Shown here: positions 35,155-43,181 of the stretch, piece by piece
Numbering within the stretch: position 1 is the stretch's first letter
Layout: each line of letters begins with the position of its first letter
DNA from: a candidate division Zixibacteria bacterium RBG-1
GTDB lineage: Bacteria; Zixibacteria; MSB-5A5; DSPP01; RBG-1
NCBI GenBank assembly: GCA_000447245.1
Contig: AUYT01000001.1
Span: 930,106-994,105, forward strand
Direction of reading: 5' to 3'
DNA: 64,000 bases
Notes under the pieces: generated by a model
Seen by the model: only the letters and a program-made list of their open reading frames with translations
What the model was told of the DNA's origin: nothing
Database searches by the model: none
Translations under genes and position numbers: made by a program

Positions 35155-35610
35155 ATGCTTTATTCGACAGCTTGTGAATATGCTATTAGGGCGTTAGCCT
35201 TTTTAGCCTTGAAGGGGGAGAATTGTTTTTTTGCTTTGGAAGAAATTGTGGCTCATAACGGGTTACGTTCCCCATTTATGGCCAAGATTTTGCAACAGCT
35301 AGTAAAGCAAAGATTAGTGGTTTCTCAGAAAGGACCGGGAGGTGGTTTTGCGTTAGGTAAAAAGCCCAAAGAGATTACTCTTATGGACATTGTGAAAACT
35401 ATTGATGGAGAACCCAATTTTTCACGCTGTGCGGTAGGTTTAGCCAAATGCTCCGACCAAATGCCCTGCCCTTTACATAACTCCTGGAAGCATTTGAGAA
35501 CTCAGATTAGAAACTATTTAGAAAATCAGACTGTAGACCAGTTAGCTAAGGCGGTTGAAAAAAAGTTAGAATATCTAAAGAGAACCTCTACCAAAAAGGT
35601 TAGATTGTAA
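35155..35610 (+). CDS. Rrf2 family transcriptional regulator with Fe-S-type cysteines
   Basis: A 151-residue winged-helix regulator. LYSTACEYAIRALAFLAL begins the Rrf2 HTH, and LVVSQKGPGGGFALGKKPKE is the wing. Cys92, Cys99 and Cys105 (C-x6-C-x5-C) sit where IscR has its [2Fe-2S] ligands, so a redox, iron or NO sensor is likely. The frame has an earlier ATG at 35134, but the one at 35155 matches the Rrf2 N-terminus and leaves room for a leader after the promoter. It lies one base before the first cytochrome gene, so it probably controls the electron-transfer operon that follows. Confidence 0.9.
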   Translation: MLYSTACEYAIRALAFLALKGENCFFALEEIVAHNGLRSPFMAKILQQLVKQRLVVSQKGPGGGFALGKKPKEITLMDIVKTIDGEPNFSRCAVGLAKCSDQMPCPLHNSWKHLRTQIRNYLENQTVDQLAKAVEKKLEYLKRTSTKKVRL

Positions 35611-35611
35611 G

Positions 35612-36178
35612 ATGAAACAAAAATCTGAGAGGGGATTTTTAGTCCTGTCGAGTAAAATAGGAATGAGTCTGATTCTCAAGCTTAGCAGAATGGGATTAAA
35701 TCTACACCTAAAGCTTACCCAATTTGATGTTTTAGTAATGCTTGTGATATTTTTCTCAATTTTTTTGGGTTGTTCCGGACAGAAAGAAAACGTTAAAGCA
35801 GATTGGGAGAAAAAATCTGATTCGGTTTTTACCAGTTTAGCTTCTACTCCCAACCTGCAAGAGGGGTATAAAGTTTACAAAAAATATGGTTGTATTCTGT
35901 GTCATGGGGTAAATGGTGAAAAAGGTAGTCACAACAGAAATGCCCAGACCGGAGAAGAAATACCAGCTTTAACCTATGTGGCTGAAGGATATACGCTGGA
36001 TGAATTGAAACAACAGATTCTCAAGGGAGTAGAAAATATAGCCAGAAAAGATTCTTTGGGTCTAACGCCACCTTATAGAATGCCCAGCTGGAAAGGAATA
36101 ATGACAGAGGAAGAATTAGAAGTTTTGACTGAATATCTGATGAGTTTAAAGCCCAAGGGGGAAAAAGAGGAATGGTAA
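35612..36178 (+). CDS. Monohaem cytochrome c lipoprotein
   Basis: A 188-residue protein with a hydrophobic segment and lipobox (SIFLGC, Cys54) and one CILCH haem site (C94-H98), in KKYGCILCHGVNGEKGSHN. Met in PPYRMPSWKGIMTEEE could be the sixth ligand. The fold pattern is class I cytochrome c. The ATG at 35612 gives an unusually long 53-residue leader; internal ATGs at 35663 or 35690 may be the true start. It is co-transcribed with the Rrf2 gene. It probably carries electrons at the membrane surface. Confidence 0.85.
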   Translation: MKQKSERGFLVLSSKIGMSLILKLSRMGLNLHLKLTQFDVLVMLVIFFSIFLGCSGQKENVKADWEKKSDSVFTSLASTPNLQEGYKVYKKYGCILCHGVNGEKGSHNRNAQTGEEIPALTYVAEGYTLDELKQQILKGVENIARKDSLGLTPPYRMPSWKGIMTEEELEVLTEYLMSLKPKGEKEEW

Positions 36179-36352
36179 TGAATCTTAAAATTCTAGAAGG
36201 AGGTGATAATTTAATAAAATAGCTTAAAAAGTTGTTGAGGAGATAGTACAGTCAGAGGACTACAGGAATACTGAGAAAGGTATCAAAATATAGTGGTTGA
36301 ACTAAAAATGAAAGTTTCAAGGCAGTGAAAACCATAAGTTAAAGGAGGAGAA

Positions 36353-37414
36353 ATGAAAAAAGTGAGTGTGTTTTTGGTGATATTTTTGACTTGGGTATTT
36401 GTGGTTTATACACCGGCTTTTGGACAAAAATCCAAATTCATAGTCAGCGGTTATATGGATTGGACTTACTCCTGGCAGAAAGGGAAAGCGGGCACTTTTG
36501 ATTTATTTCATTTTAATCCCATTTTTCTCTTTCAGATAGAAGACAAGCTTTTGGCTCGGGCAGAAGTTGAATATGAGCACGGTGGAGGGGAAATCGTGTT
36601 GGAATATGCCCAACTGGACTGGTTTCTGCATGACTATGTTACTATCAGCGGAGGAAAATTCTTAGTTCCTTTTGGGGTTTTTAACAATAAGCTACACCCC
36701 TCCTGGATTTCCAAAGTTCCTGGACGACCTTTAGCTAATGACCAGGTAGTTCCAGTAGGCTGGAGTGAAGCTGGAGTTATGGCAAGCGGAGGAATTTCAA
36801 TTTCCGGCTATAGCAAAATCAATTATGCTTTATATCTGGTAAATGGATTGGAGGGAGCAGAAGGGGATAATATTCGAGACCTAAGAAAAGAAGGGGATGA
36901 CCGGGATATTATTAATAATAATAAAGCTGTTGGTGGACGTTTGGGAATAGTGCCTATCAAAGAGATTGAGATTGGTGCCTCGGCTTATAGCGGAAAATAT
37001 GACGATGTGGCATCCCCTAAATTAAGCCTTAATCTTTATGGAGTGGATGCCGAGTTTTGCTATAAAGAGTTCCTTGAACTAAGAGGAGAATTTAACCAAG
37101 CCGACCAAGAAATCACAGACCTTTCGGCTCCAGATAGCGTAGGCTTTCTGGTAAAAAGAGGTTATTATGCCCAGGCAGCTTTGAAGCTCAGTCCTTTGGC
37201 AGTTAGCCTTCTGAATCCGGTAGAAGTGGTAGTACGTTTTTCCGGACAGAATTTTCCGGGAAAAGCGGCTGACAAAAGGGAAGTTTCTCCGGGAGTTAAC
37301 TATTATGTGACCAACACCGGGATTATCAGGCTTTTTTATAGACTAAATCTGGAAGATGAAGCTTACAAAGTAAAAAACAATCAGATCATTTTACAGTATG
37401 CCATGGGGTTCTAA
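36353..37414 (+). CDS. Outer-membrane porin (OprO/OprP-like)
   Basis: A 353-residue protein with a signal peptide (ending PAFGQ) and a beta-barrel pattern similar to phosphate-selective or general porins: GYMDWTYSW, AEVEYEHGGGEIVLEYAQLD, SGGKFLVPFGVFNNKLHPSW, and a final strand ending YAMGF. It has no haem motif. AAGGAGG precedes the ATG. The 174 bases upstream carry a good ribosome-binding sequence near 36197 without a convincing gene. Placement within a cytochrome operon suggests solute passage or a scaffold for an electron conduit, which is inference. Confidence 0.8.
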   Translation: MKKVSVFLVIFLTWVFVVYTPAFGQKSKFIVSGYMDWTYSWQKGKAGTFDLFHFNPIFLFQIEDKLLARAEVEYEHGGGEIVLEYAQLDWFLHDYVTISGGKFLVPFGVFNNKLHPSWISKVPGRPLANDQVVPVGWSEAGVMASGGISISGYSKINYALYLVNGLEGAEGDNIRDLRKEGDDRDIINNNKAVGGRLGIVPIKEIEIGASAYSGKYDDVASPKLSLNLYGVDAEFCYKEFLELRGEFNQADQEITDLSAPDSVGFLVKRGYYAQAALKLSPLAVSLLNPVEVVVRFSGQNFPGKAADKREVSPGVNYYVTNTGIIRLFYRLNLEDEAYKVKNNQIILQYAMGF

Positions 37415-37435
37415 CTATAGAAAGGAGAAAAGAAA

Positions 37436-37735
37436 ATGAAAAACTTTAAAATTACTCAAAAGAAAATTTCTTTAGTGATAGCTTTAACTTTTGCAATTTT
37501 CCTATTCATAACTTTTGTTCACACGACTGAAGTTTTAACCAAAGGGAAAGAATTAACCGGGGCTGAAGTCTATTCCGCCAATTGTGGGAAATGCCATTCC
37601 GAAAGATATCCCTCAGAACGGACCGATGATGAATGGAAAGTGATTGTCAATCATATGCGGGTGATTGCCGGACTGACTGCTAAGGAAGCCAAATTGGTCT
37701 TACAATATCTTCAGGAAAATAACCCGGAGGAGTAG
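37436..37735 (+). CDS. Small monohaem cytochrome c
   Basis: A 99-residue protein with an N-terminal signal or anchor (residues 10-30) and one CGKCH site (C50-H54) in YSANCGKCHSERYPSERTDD. Met74 in VNHMRVIAGLT is a likely axial ligand. It resembles small cytochromes near oxidoreductase operons. The gene starts 21 bp after the porin, with AGAAAGGAG ahead of it. Confidence 0.85.
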   Translation: MKNFKITQKKISLVIALTFAIFLFITFVHTTEVLTKGKELTGAEVYSANCGKCHSERYPSERTDDEWKVIVNHMRVIAGLTAKEAKLVLQYLQENNPEE

Positions 37736-37833
37736 ATCGGATTTTTTGGTAGTTAGGAATTCTTTTTCACTTTTTTGATTGGATAAATAGTAACAGCACC
37801 AGCTAACTGCCAAAAGGAGGTGAGATACATGTT

Positions 37834-38262
37834 ATGAGAAAACTGAGATATTTATTGTCTGTCCTGTTCTTTCTGATAGGGATGACAGGCTTCGGTCTTT
37901 CCCAGGAAAAAGCAGAATCGGATAGTGTTTTAAAAACACGATTGGGCAAGATCGATAAAGGTCCAGCTAAAATTGATGTTTCCAAATACCCCAAAGAACA
38001 GCAGGAAAATTACCAGGTTTTTTCTCAGAAATGTTCCAAATGTCACACCCTCTCTCGACCAATAAATAGCGATTATGCCTTACCCGAGGAATGGGAAAGA
38101 TATGTCAAAAGAATGATGAGAAAACCAGGGTCGGGGATCGGCTCTAAGGATGGTAAAAAAATCTATGATTTTTTGTCTTACGATTCTAAGACCAGAAAAA
38201 AGGATTTATATGAGAAAAAACTAAAGGAATCTTCGGAATCTCAGTCTAAAGAAAAAAAATAA
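37834..38262 (+). CDS. Monohaem cytochrome c
   Basis: A 142-residue protein with a signal peptide (residues 1-23) and one CSKCH site (C67-H71) in FSQKCSKCHTLSRPINSDYA. Candidate Met ligands lie in YVKRMMRKPGSGI. The layout (haem motif, W-ERYVKRM, a later IYDFL helix) is like the short class I cytochromes related to cytochrome c-551. The C-terminal 25 residues are highly charged. AAAGGAGGTGAG lies about 16 nt upstream of the chosen ATG. Confidence 0.85.
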   Translation: MRKLRYLLSVLFFLIGMTGFGLSQEKAESDSVLKTRLGKIDKGPAKIDVSKYPKEQQENYQVFSQKCSKCHTLSRPINSDYALPEEWERYVKRMMRKPGSGIGSKDGKKIYDFLSYDSKTRKKDLYEKKLKESSESQSKEKK

Positions 38263-38280
38263 ACCTTTGAGGGAAGTAGC

Positions 38281-38775
38281 ATGAAGGTCTTGAAATTTGT
38301 AGCTCTGGCAGGGTTGGGGTTGATATTGGGTTTAAATCTATCCCCTCTTTTACCTGGCAGTGGTGTTGAACAGCCCTTCTCCTTTAATCATTACGCCCAC
38401 CGGGTAATGGAGTGCACATTGTGTCATCCGGGAGCCAAGACCGGTCTCAAAGCTGGCTTGGCCAAGAGCCAAACCTGTTTAAAGTGTCATGCTACTTCCC
38501 CTCTTTCTCAAAAAGATTACCAAAAAATTTGGGAAAAAGCTGATAGCGGAATTCCTATTCGGTGGAATAAATTAGCTAAGGTTCCCAATCACGTTTATTT
38601 TTCACACAATAGGCATGTGAATTTAGCTGGTTTAAACTGTCAAGAATGCCATGGCAAGATTTTTCTAACCAGCTCACTTCCTAATACTCCTTTTAAAAAA
38701 ATATCGATGAATAATTGTCTTGATTGTCACCGAAAAAATAAAGTTTCTCAAGATTGTGCCAGTTGCCATAGGTAA
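38281..38775 (+). CDS. Pentahaem cytochrome c (QrcA/ActA-like subunit)
   Basis: A 164-residue protein with an N-terminal hydrophobic segment (residues 5-25, uncleaved anchor or signal) and five CXXCH motifs: CTLCH (45), CLKCH (66), CQECH (120), CLDCH (146) and CASCH (159). FNHYAHRVMECTLCH and FSHNRHVNLAGLNCQECH contain the histidines expected for bis-His haems of the c7/c3 type. It is followed 3 bp later by a MopB subunit, then Fe-S and NrfD subunits. That is the order of qrcABCD, and ActA of alternative complex III is also pentahaem. It likely passes electrons between the complex and soluble cytochromes. Confidence 0.88.
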   Translation: MKVLKFVALAGLGLILGLNLSPLLPGSGVEQPFSFNHYAHRVMECTLCHPGAKTGLKAGLAKSQTCLKCHATSPLSQKDYQKIWEKADSGIPIRWNKLAKVPNHVYFSHNRHVNLAGLNCQECHGKIFLTSSLPNTPFKKISMNNCLDCHRKNKVSQDCASCHR

Positions 38776-38778
38776 AAT

Positions 38779-41148
38779 ATGCAAGTTACTCGTAGAGATT
38801 TTTTAACTTTTGCTGGATTTACCTTAGCTGGAATTACCTTAGGAGAATGGGGTAGAAGTAAAATTCTGGCTAGGGAGGAATATAAAGATACCCTGTATTC
38901 CGGAATAGGCAAGGAAGAATTTAGACTCTCCATCTGTGGTCAATGTCCAGCTGGCTGTGGAATTGTAGTACGTCTGATGGATGGTAATCCCAAAAAGATT
39001 GACGGCAACCCGCTTTGTCCCCTCAGTAGAGGAAAACTCTGCCCCAAAGGACAAAATGGACTGCAAGTACTTTATGACCCGGACCGGCTCACCGGACCAG
39101 TAAAAAGAAAAGGTAAACGAGGAGAAAACGACTGGGAAAAAATCTCCTGGGAAGAAGCGATAAACACGGTTTCTCAAAAATTAAAAGAATTGAAGGAAAA
39201 GCAAAACTCCTATAGGCTCTTAATTTTGACTCAGGAGAATAAAGGACTATCTGGAAAATTATGGAAACAATTTGCCCGAGCTTATGGGACTCCCAATCTA
39301 GTAGAAGGGAATTTGCTGCGAGACCCAGGAATTTTGTGGGCTTCATATTTGATGCAAGGTATCAAAGATTATCCAGCCTATGATATAGAAAATACCAAAT
39401 ATATTCTCTGCTTTTCTCCATTCTTGGAGGGCTGGTATTCCCCAACTTGGGCGCAGAGGATGTATGGAAATTTTCGTAGGAAAAGACCGGAAATCAGGGG
39501 GAAACTGGTGCAAATTGAACCTCGTTTATCTCCCACTGCTGCCAATGCCGATGAATGGATCCAAATTAATACTGGAACCGAAGCGGCTTTGGTTTTGGGT
39601 TTAGCTTACTTAATAATCAAAGAGGGGAGATACGATGAGAATTTTATTCGTGAACATACTTTTGGTTTTGAAGATTGGACTGACGCCCAAAAGAGAACCC
39701 ATTTGGGTTTTAAAAACTTTGTCTTACAGGAGTACGACACCGAAAAGGTTTCTTCTCTAACCGGGGTTCCGATTGTTACCATTATCCGTTTAGCCCGGGA
39801 GTTTTCGGAATTGAATCCAGCTTTAGCTATTGCCGAACAAAGACCGGCCTCCGGTGGATTTTATCTGCAGATGGCAATCTTGGCTTTAAATGCTTTAGTA
39901 AGTAGCTTAGATGTTAAAGGAGGTGTGATAATCCAGAGAGAAGTACCCTTTAAAGAATTTCCGGAGGTTTCCGGGTCGAAAAAAGAATCTATATTAAACC
40001 AAGAAAGATTTTCCAGCCAGGAAGTTTTCCCTCATTTAACAAAAGCCATTTTAGAAGAAAAGCCTTATCCCATAGAAATTGTGTTGATAGATAAAATCAA
40101 TCCCTTCTCTCACTGCTTCCCCATCATAAACTTTAAAGAAGCTTTAGAAAAAATTCCCTTTATAGTAAGCTTTTCACCTTTTTTAGATGAAACTTCTTTA
40201 TATGCTGATTTAATTTTACCGGATCACACCTTTTTGGAAAAATGGCAGGATGTTGTACCTTCTGCTACCTTGGGCTCGCCGGTATTAGGTATTTCTAGAC
40301 CAGCTGTAGATCCGTTCTTAGATACAAAAAATACTGCAGATGTAATTTTAGAAATTGCTCATGATCGGGACATTTTAGCTTACAGCACTCTTCCCTGGAA
40401 AAACTATGGGGAACTTTTGAAAGATAGTTTACAAGGGATTTATTTATCCCGAAGAGGTATGACTTACGGAACCTCTTTTCAAGGGGCCTGGATGAGCCAG
40501 ATGGAAAAAGGGGGTTGGTGGAGTCCCACTTATACTAACTTTGAAGAGTTTTGGAATCAATTGTTAGAAAAGGGGGGGTGGTGGGACCCATTTTACGAAC
40601 ATCAAAAATGGGATAGAGTTTTTAAGACTCCTTCAGGGAAATTTGAATTTTACTCTCAGATTTTTAAAAATCAATTAGCAAGTATTAAACCGAGTAAAGA
40701 AAATTCTGACTTTAAAATTTTACCCCATTGGGAATCTGTGGTCTGGGAAGGAGATGAAAATTCATTTCCTTTATATCTAAATGTATTTGAACTCTTGATG
40801 TTTTCGGCGGTTTTGAATTCCAATCAACCTTATTTATATGAACATATTACCCCTCATCTTTCGGTTCAGTGGGAAAGTTGGGTGGAAATTCATCCTGAAA
40901 AAGCCAAAGCTTTAGGGATTGAAGAAAATGATGAGGTTTGGGTAGAATCGGTCTTGGGAAAAATTAAAACTAAAGCTAAACTTTATTTCGGCACTCATCC
41001 TGAAGTTGTAAGTCTTCCCTTAGGATTGAGTGGATTATCCCAAAGCAGTTGGATAAAAAAAGAAATTTCTAATCCTAATCAATTAGTCACCGGGAATAGT
41101 GGAAATTTAGAAAATAAATACTTAAGAGTCAAAATTTACAAAGCTTAA
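38779..41148 (+). CDS. Molybdopterin-oxidoreductase-family subunit (MopB; QrcB/ActB-like)
   Basis: A 789-residue protein with a twin-arginine leader (VTRRDFLTFAGFTLAG), so it is exported folded. Cys53, Cys56, Cys60 and Cys88 (ICGQCPAGCG and GKLCPKG) could bind one [4Fe-4S] cluster. MopB blocks follow (LVQIEPRLSPTAANADEWIQ, NALVSSLDVKGGVI), with a C-terminal dinucleotide-binding-like domain (VEIHPEKAKALGIEENDEVW). No obvious Cys, Sec or Ser molybdenum ligand could be assigned by eye. In Qrc and ACIII the equivalent subunit lacks a catalytic molybdenum cofactor, so this may be structural. Close relatives also include tetrathionate or polysulfide reductases. Confidence 0.88.
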   Translation: MQVTRRDFLTFAGFTLAGITLGEWGRSKILAREEYKDTLYSGIGKEEFRLSICGQCPAGCGIVVRLMDGNPKKIDGNPLCPLSRGKLCPKGQNGLQVLYDPDRLTGPVKRKGKRGENDWEKISWEEAINTVSQKLKELKEKQNSYRLLILTQENKGLSGKLWKQFARAYGTPNLVEGNLLRDPGILWASYLMQGIKDYPAYDIENTKYILCFSPFLEGWYSPTWAQRMYGNFRRKRPEIRGKLVQIEPRLSPTAANADEWIQINTGTEAALVLGLAYLIIKEGRYDENFIREHTFGFEDWTDAQKRTHLGFKNFVLQEYDTEKVSSLTGVPIVTIIRLAREFSELNPALAIAEQRPASGGFYLQMAILALNALVSSLDVKGGVIIQREVPFKEFPEVSGSKKESILNQERFSSQEVFPHLTKAILEEKPYPIEIVLIDKINPFSHCFPIINFKEALEKIPFIVSFSPFLDETSLYADLILPDHTFLEKWQDVVPSATLGSPVLGISRPAVDPFLDTKNTADVILEIAHDRDILAYSTLPWKNYGELLKDSLQGIYLSRRGMTYGTSFQGAWMSQMEKGGWWSPTYTNFEEFWNQLLEKGGWWDPFYEHQKWDRVFKTPSGKFEFYSQIFKNQLASIKPSKENSDFKILPHWESVVWEGDENSFPLYLNVFELLMFSAVLNSNQPYLYEHITPHLSVQWESWVEIHPEKAKALGIEENDEVWVESVLGKIKTKAKLYFGTHPEVVSLPLGLSGLSQSSWIKKEISNPNQLVTGNSGNLENKYLRVKIYKA

Positions 41149-41157
41149 AGGAGATTT

Positions 41158-41838
41158 ATGCCCCGCTGGGGAATGGTAATTGATTTAGACCGATGTAGCG
41201 GCTGTCAGGCTTGTGTGATCGCCTGTAAACAGGAGAACAATGTTCCTTTTATTCTTCCGGAGCAGGCAGCCAAAAGAAGAACTATTGCCTGGATTCATAT
41301 AATTCAACTCCAAGATGAGCGTTCTGAAACAAAAATGCGCTTCCTTCCCATTTTGTGCCAGCATTGTGACAGACCCCCTTGTACTCCGGTCTGTCCGGTG
41401 GGAGCAACTTATAAAAATCAGGAAGGTTTAGTGGCTCAAGTTTATCCACGCTGTATCGGCTGTCGTTATTGTGCCAATGCCTGTCCCTATACCATCAAGT
41501 TCTTTAATTGGTATCCACCTCAGTGGCCTGAAGAAATGAAAAAGTCTTTAAATCCGGATGTCTCAGTCAGACCCAAAGGAGTGGTGGAAAAATGCACTTT
41601 TTGCCATCACCGTTTGATGAAAGCCAAAGAAAAAGCCAAAACCGAAAAAAGAGAGCTTTCACCTGAAGATTACCAACCTGCCTGTGCTCAAGCCTGTCCC
41701 ACTGGCGCTATGGTTTTTGGAGACTTAGATGACCCTTATTCAGAAGTGGCTCAATTATCTAAAGACCCCCGAGCTTTTGCACTGATGGAAGATTTGGGCA
41801 CAAGGCCTAAAGTAATTTACTTAAGAGCCGGAGCTTAA
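41158..41838 (+). CDS. Four-cluster ferredoxin-like Fe-S subunit (DmsB/PsrB/QrcC type)
   Basis: A 226-residue periplasm-facing electron-transfer subunit. Four cysteine groups are visible: CSGCQACVIACKQENN, CQHCDRPPCTPVCPVGA, CIGCRYCANACPY and CTFCHHRL with CAQACPTGA. Together they suit four iron-sulfur clusters. There is no signal peptide, so co-export with the Tat-dependent MopB partner is expected. GGAGA precedes the ATG. It lies 9 bp after the MopB gene and 2 bp before the NrfD gene. Confidence 0.93.
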   Translation: MPRWGMVIDLDRCSGCQACVIACKQENNVPFILPEQAAKRRTIAWIHIIQLQDERSETKMRFLPILCQHCDRPPCTPVCPVGATYKNQEGLVAQVYPRCIGCRYCANACPYTIKFFNWYPPQWPEEMKKSLNPDVSVRPKGVVEKCTFCHHRLMKAKEKAKTEKRELSPEDYQPACAQACPTGAMVFGDLDDPYSEVAQLSKDPRAFALMEDLGTRPKVIYLRAGA

Positions 41839-41840
41839 AA

Positions 41841-43181
41841 ATGCCAGATAAAACTGTTAATAAGGATGAGGCTTTATTTAAACCGATTTTCTTTACCGGA
41901 AAAAAGTTTTATCTAACAGTTGCTATATTGTCGGCTATTGTAATCTGGGCAGCTTTTATTTGGATTTGGCAAATCTGGCATGGGCTGGGTGTAACCGGCT
42001 TGAATCGTTCGGTTTTCTGGGGGGTTTATATTACTAATTTTGTCTTCTTTATCGGAGTTTCGCATGCCGGAACTTTAATTTCAGCTATTTTAAGACTTTC
42101 TCGAGCCGAATGGAGAAGGTCCATAACTCGCATGGCGGAAGTTATAACAGTTTTGGTTTTGTTTTTTGGAGTAGCTAATGTGATTTTTGATATGGGAAGG
42201 GTGGACCGGCTTTTGAATGTCATCAAACATGGCCACTTTACTTCTCCTCTCCTTTGGGATGTTTGCAGTATTTCAACCTACCTGACTGCCAGCACTATTT
42301 ATCTGTTTTTACCCTTAATTCCTGATATTGCTTTGTTGAGAGACAGAGTAAGTGGCTGGAGAAAAAGATTTTATACTTTCCTTTCTTTAAACTGGCAGGG
42401 AACCGAGCCTCAGGTTAAAAGACTGGAAAAAGCTATCGGCATAATGGCAGTAGTTGTAATTCCGATTGCAGTTTCAGTTCACACGGTCGTCTCTTGGGTG
42501 TTTGCCATGACAGTTCAGCCTATGTGGCACTCTGCCATTTTTGGACCCTACTTTGTAGTAGGTGCGATTTTCTCAGGGATTGCAGCCATTATTACCGGAA
42601 TGGTCATCATCCGCAAAGTTTATCATTTAGAAGATTATCTCAAACCGGTTCATTTTAATAATCTGGGGATTTTGCTTTTGGTGATGACCCTGTTATGGTT
42701 TTATTTCACTTTTGGCGAATATTTGACCACCTGGTATGGGCACGAACCTCGAGAGATTTCAGTCTGGCAGTCTAAGGTTTTCGGTAGGTTTGCTCCTTTG
42801 TTCTGGGGAATGTTCTTATTCTGTTTTATCATCCCCTTTAGTTTATTATGTCGTAAAAAAACCAGAACTGTAACTGGTACCCTTATCGCTTCCATTTCAG
42901 TCAATATTGGAATGTGGTTGGAAAGAATAACCATCGTGGTACCATCTTTGTCCAATCCGCGTCTACCATATCTACGAGGCATCTATCATCCTACAGTCGT
43001 GGAATTTTCCATCATGGCCGGTTGCTTTGCCTTATTTATACTGCTATACATGATCTTCACTAAATTTTTCCCAATCGTTTCTATTTGGGAAATTCAAGAA
43101 GGTAGGGAAAAAGCTCTTTCTGAGACTACCGCCAGAATTAAAACTTATTTACCCGGACCGCAATTAGAGGAGCTAAAGTGA
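41841..43181 (+). CDS. NrfD/PsrC-family membrane subunit (QrcD/ActC-like)
   Basis: A 446-residue integral membrane protein with about ten helices. Typical blocks are GLNRSVFWGVYITNFVFFIG, SHAGTLISAILRL, HFNNLGILLLVMTLLWFYFT and FGEYLTTWYGHEP. This is the long form of the family found as ActC in alternative complex III and QrcD, which bind menaquinol and may contribute to charge translocation. The last codons overlap the next gene by four bases. Together with the three genes upstream it forms a quinone:cytochrome c oxidoreductase candidate. Confidence 0.9.
   Translation: MPDKTVNKDEALFKPIFFTGKKFYLTVAILSAIVIWAAFIWIWQIWHGLGVTGLNRSVFWGVYITNFVFFIGVSHAGTLISAILRLSRAEWRRSITRMAEVITVLVLFFGVANVIFDMGRVDRLLNVIKHGHFTSPLLWDVCSISTYLTASTIYLFLPLIPDIALLRDRVSGWRKRFYTFLSLNWQGTEPQVKRLEKAIGIMAVVVIPIAVSVHTVVSWVFAMTVQPMWHSAIFGPYFVVGAIFSGIAAIITGMVIIRKVYHLEDYLKPVHFNNLGILLLVMTLLWFYFTFGEYLTTWYGHEPREISVWQSKVFGRFAPLFWGMFLFCFIIPFSLLCRKKTRTVTGTLIASISVNIGMWLERITIVVPSLSNPRLPYLRGIYHPTVVEFSIMAGCFALFILLYMIFTKFFPIVSIWEIQEGREKALSETTARIKTYLPGPQLEELK

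Noticed and set aside
36179-36352. Ribosome-binding-like GGAGGTGATAA near 36197 that might start a small gene
   Set aside because: No start codon at a useful distance and no open frame of meaningful length; a 14-codon frame from 36179 ends at once. It may be a relic.
38779-43181. Assignment as a dedicated tetrathionate, polysulfide or arsenate reductase
   Set aside because: The MopB sequence shows no residue I can assign as a substrate-specific molybdenum ligand, and the pentahaem plus long NrfD subunits fit Qrc/ACIII better.
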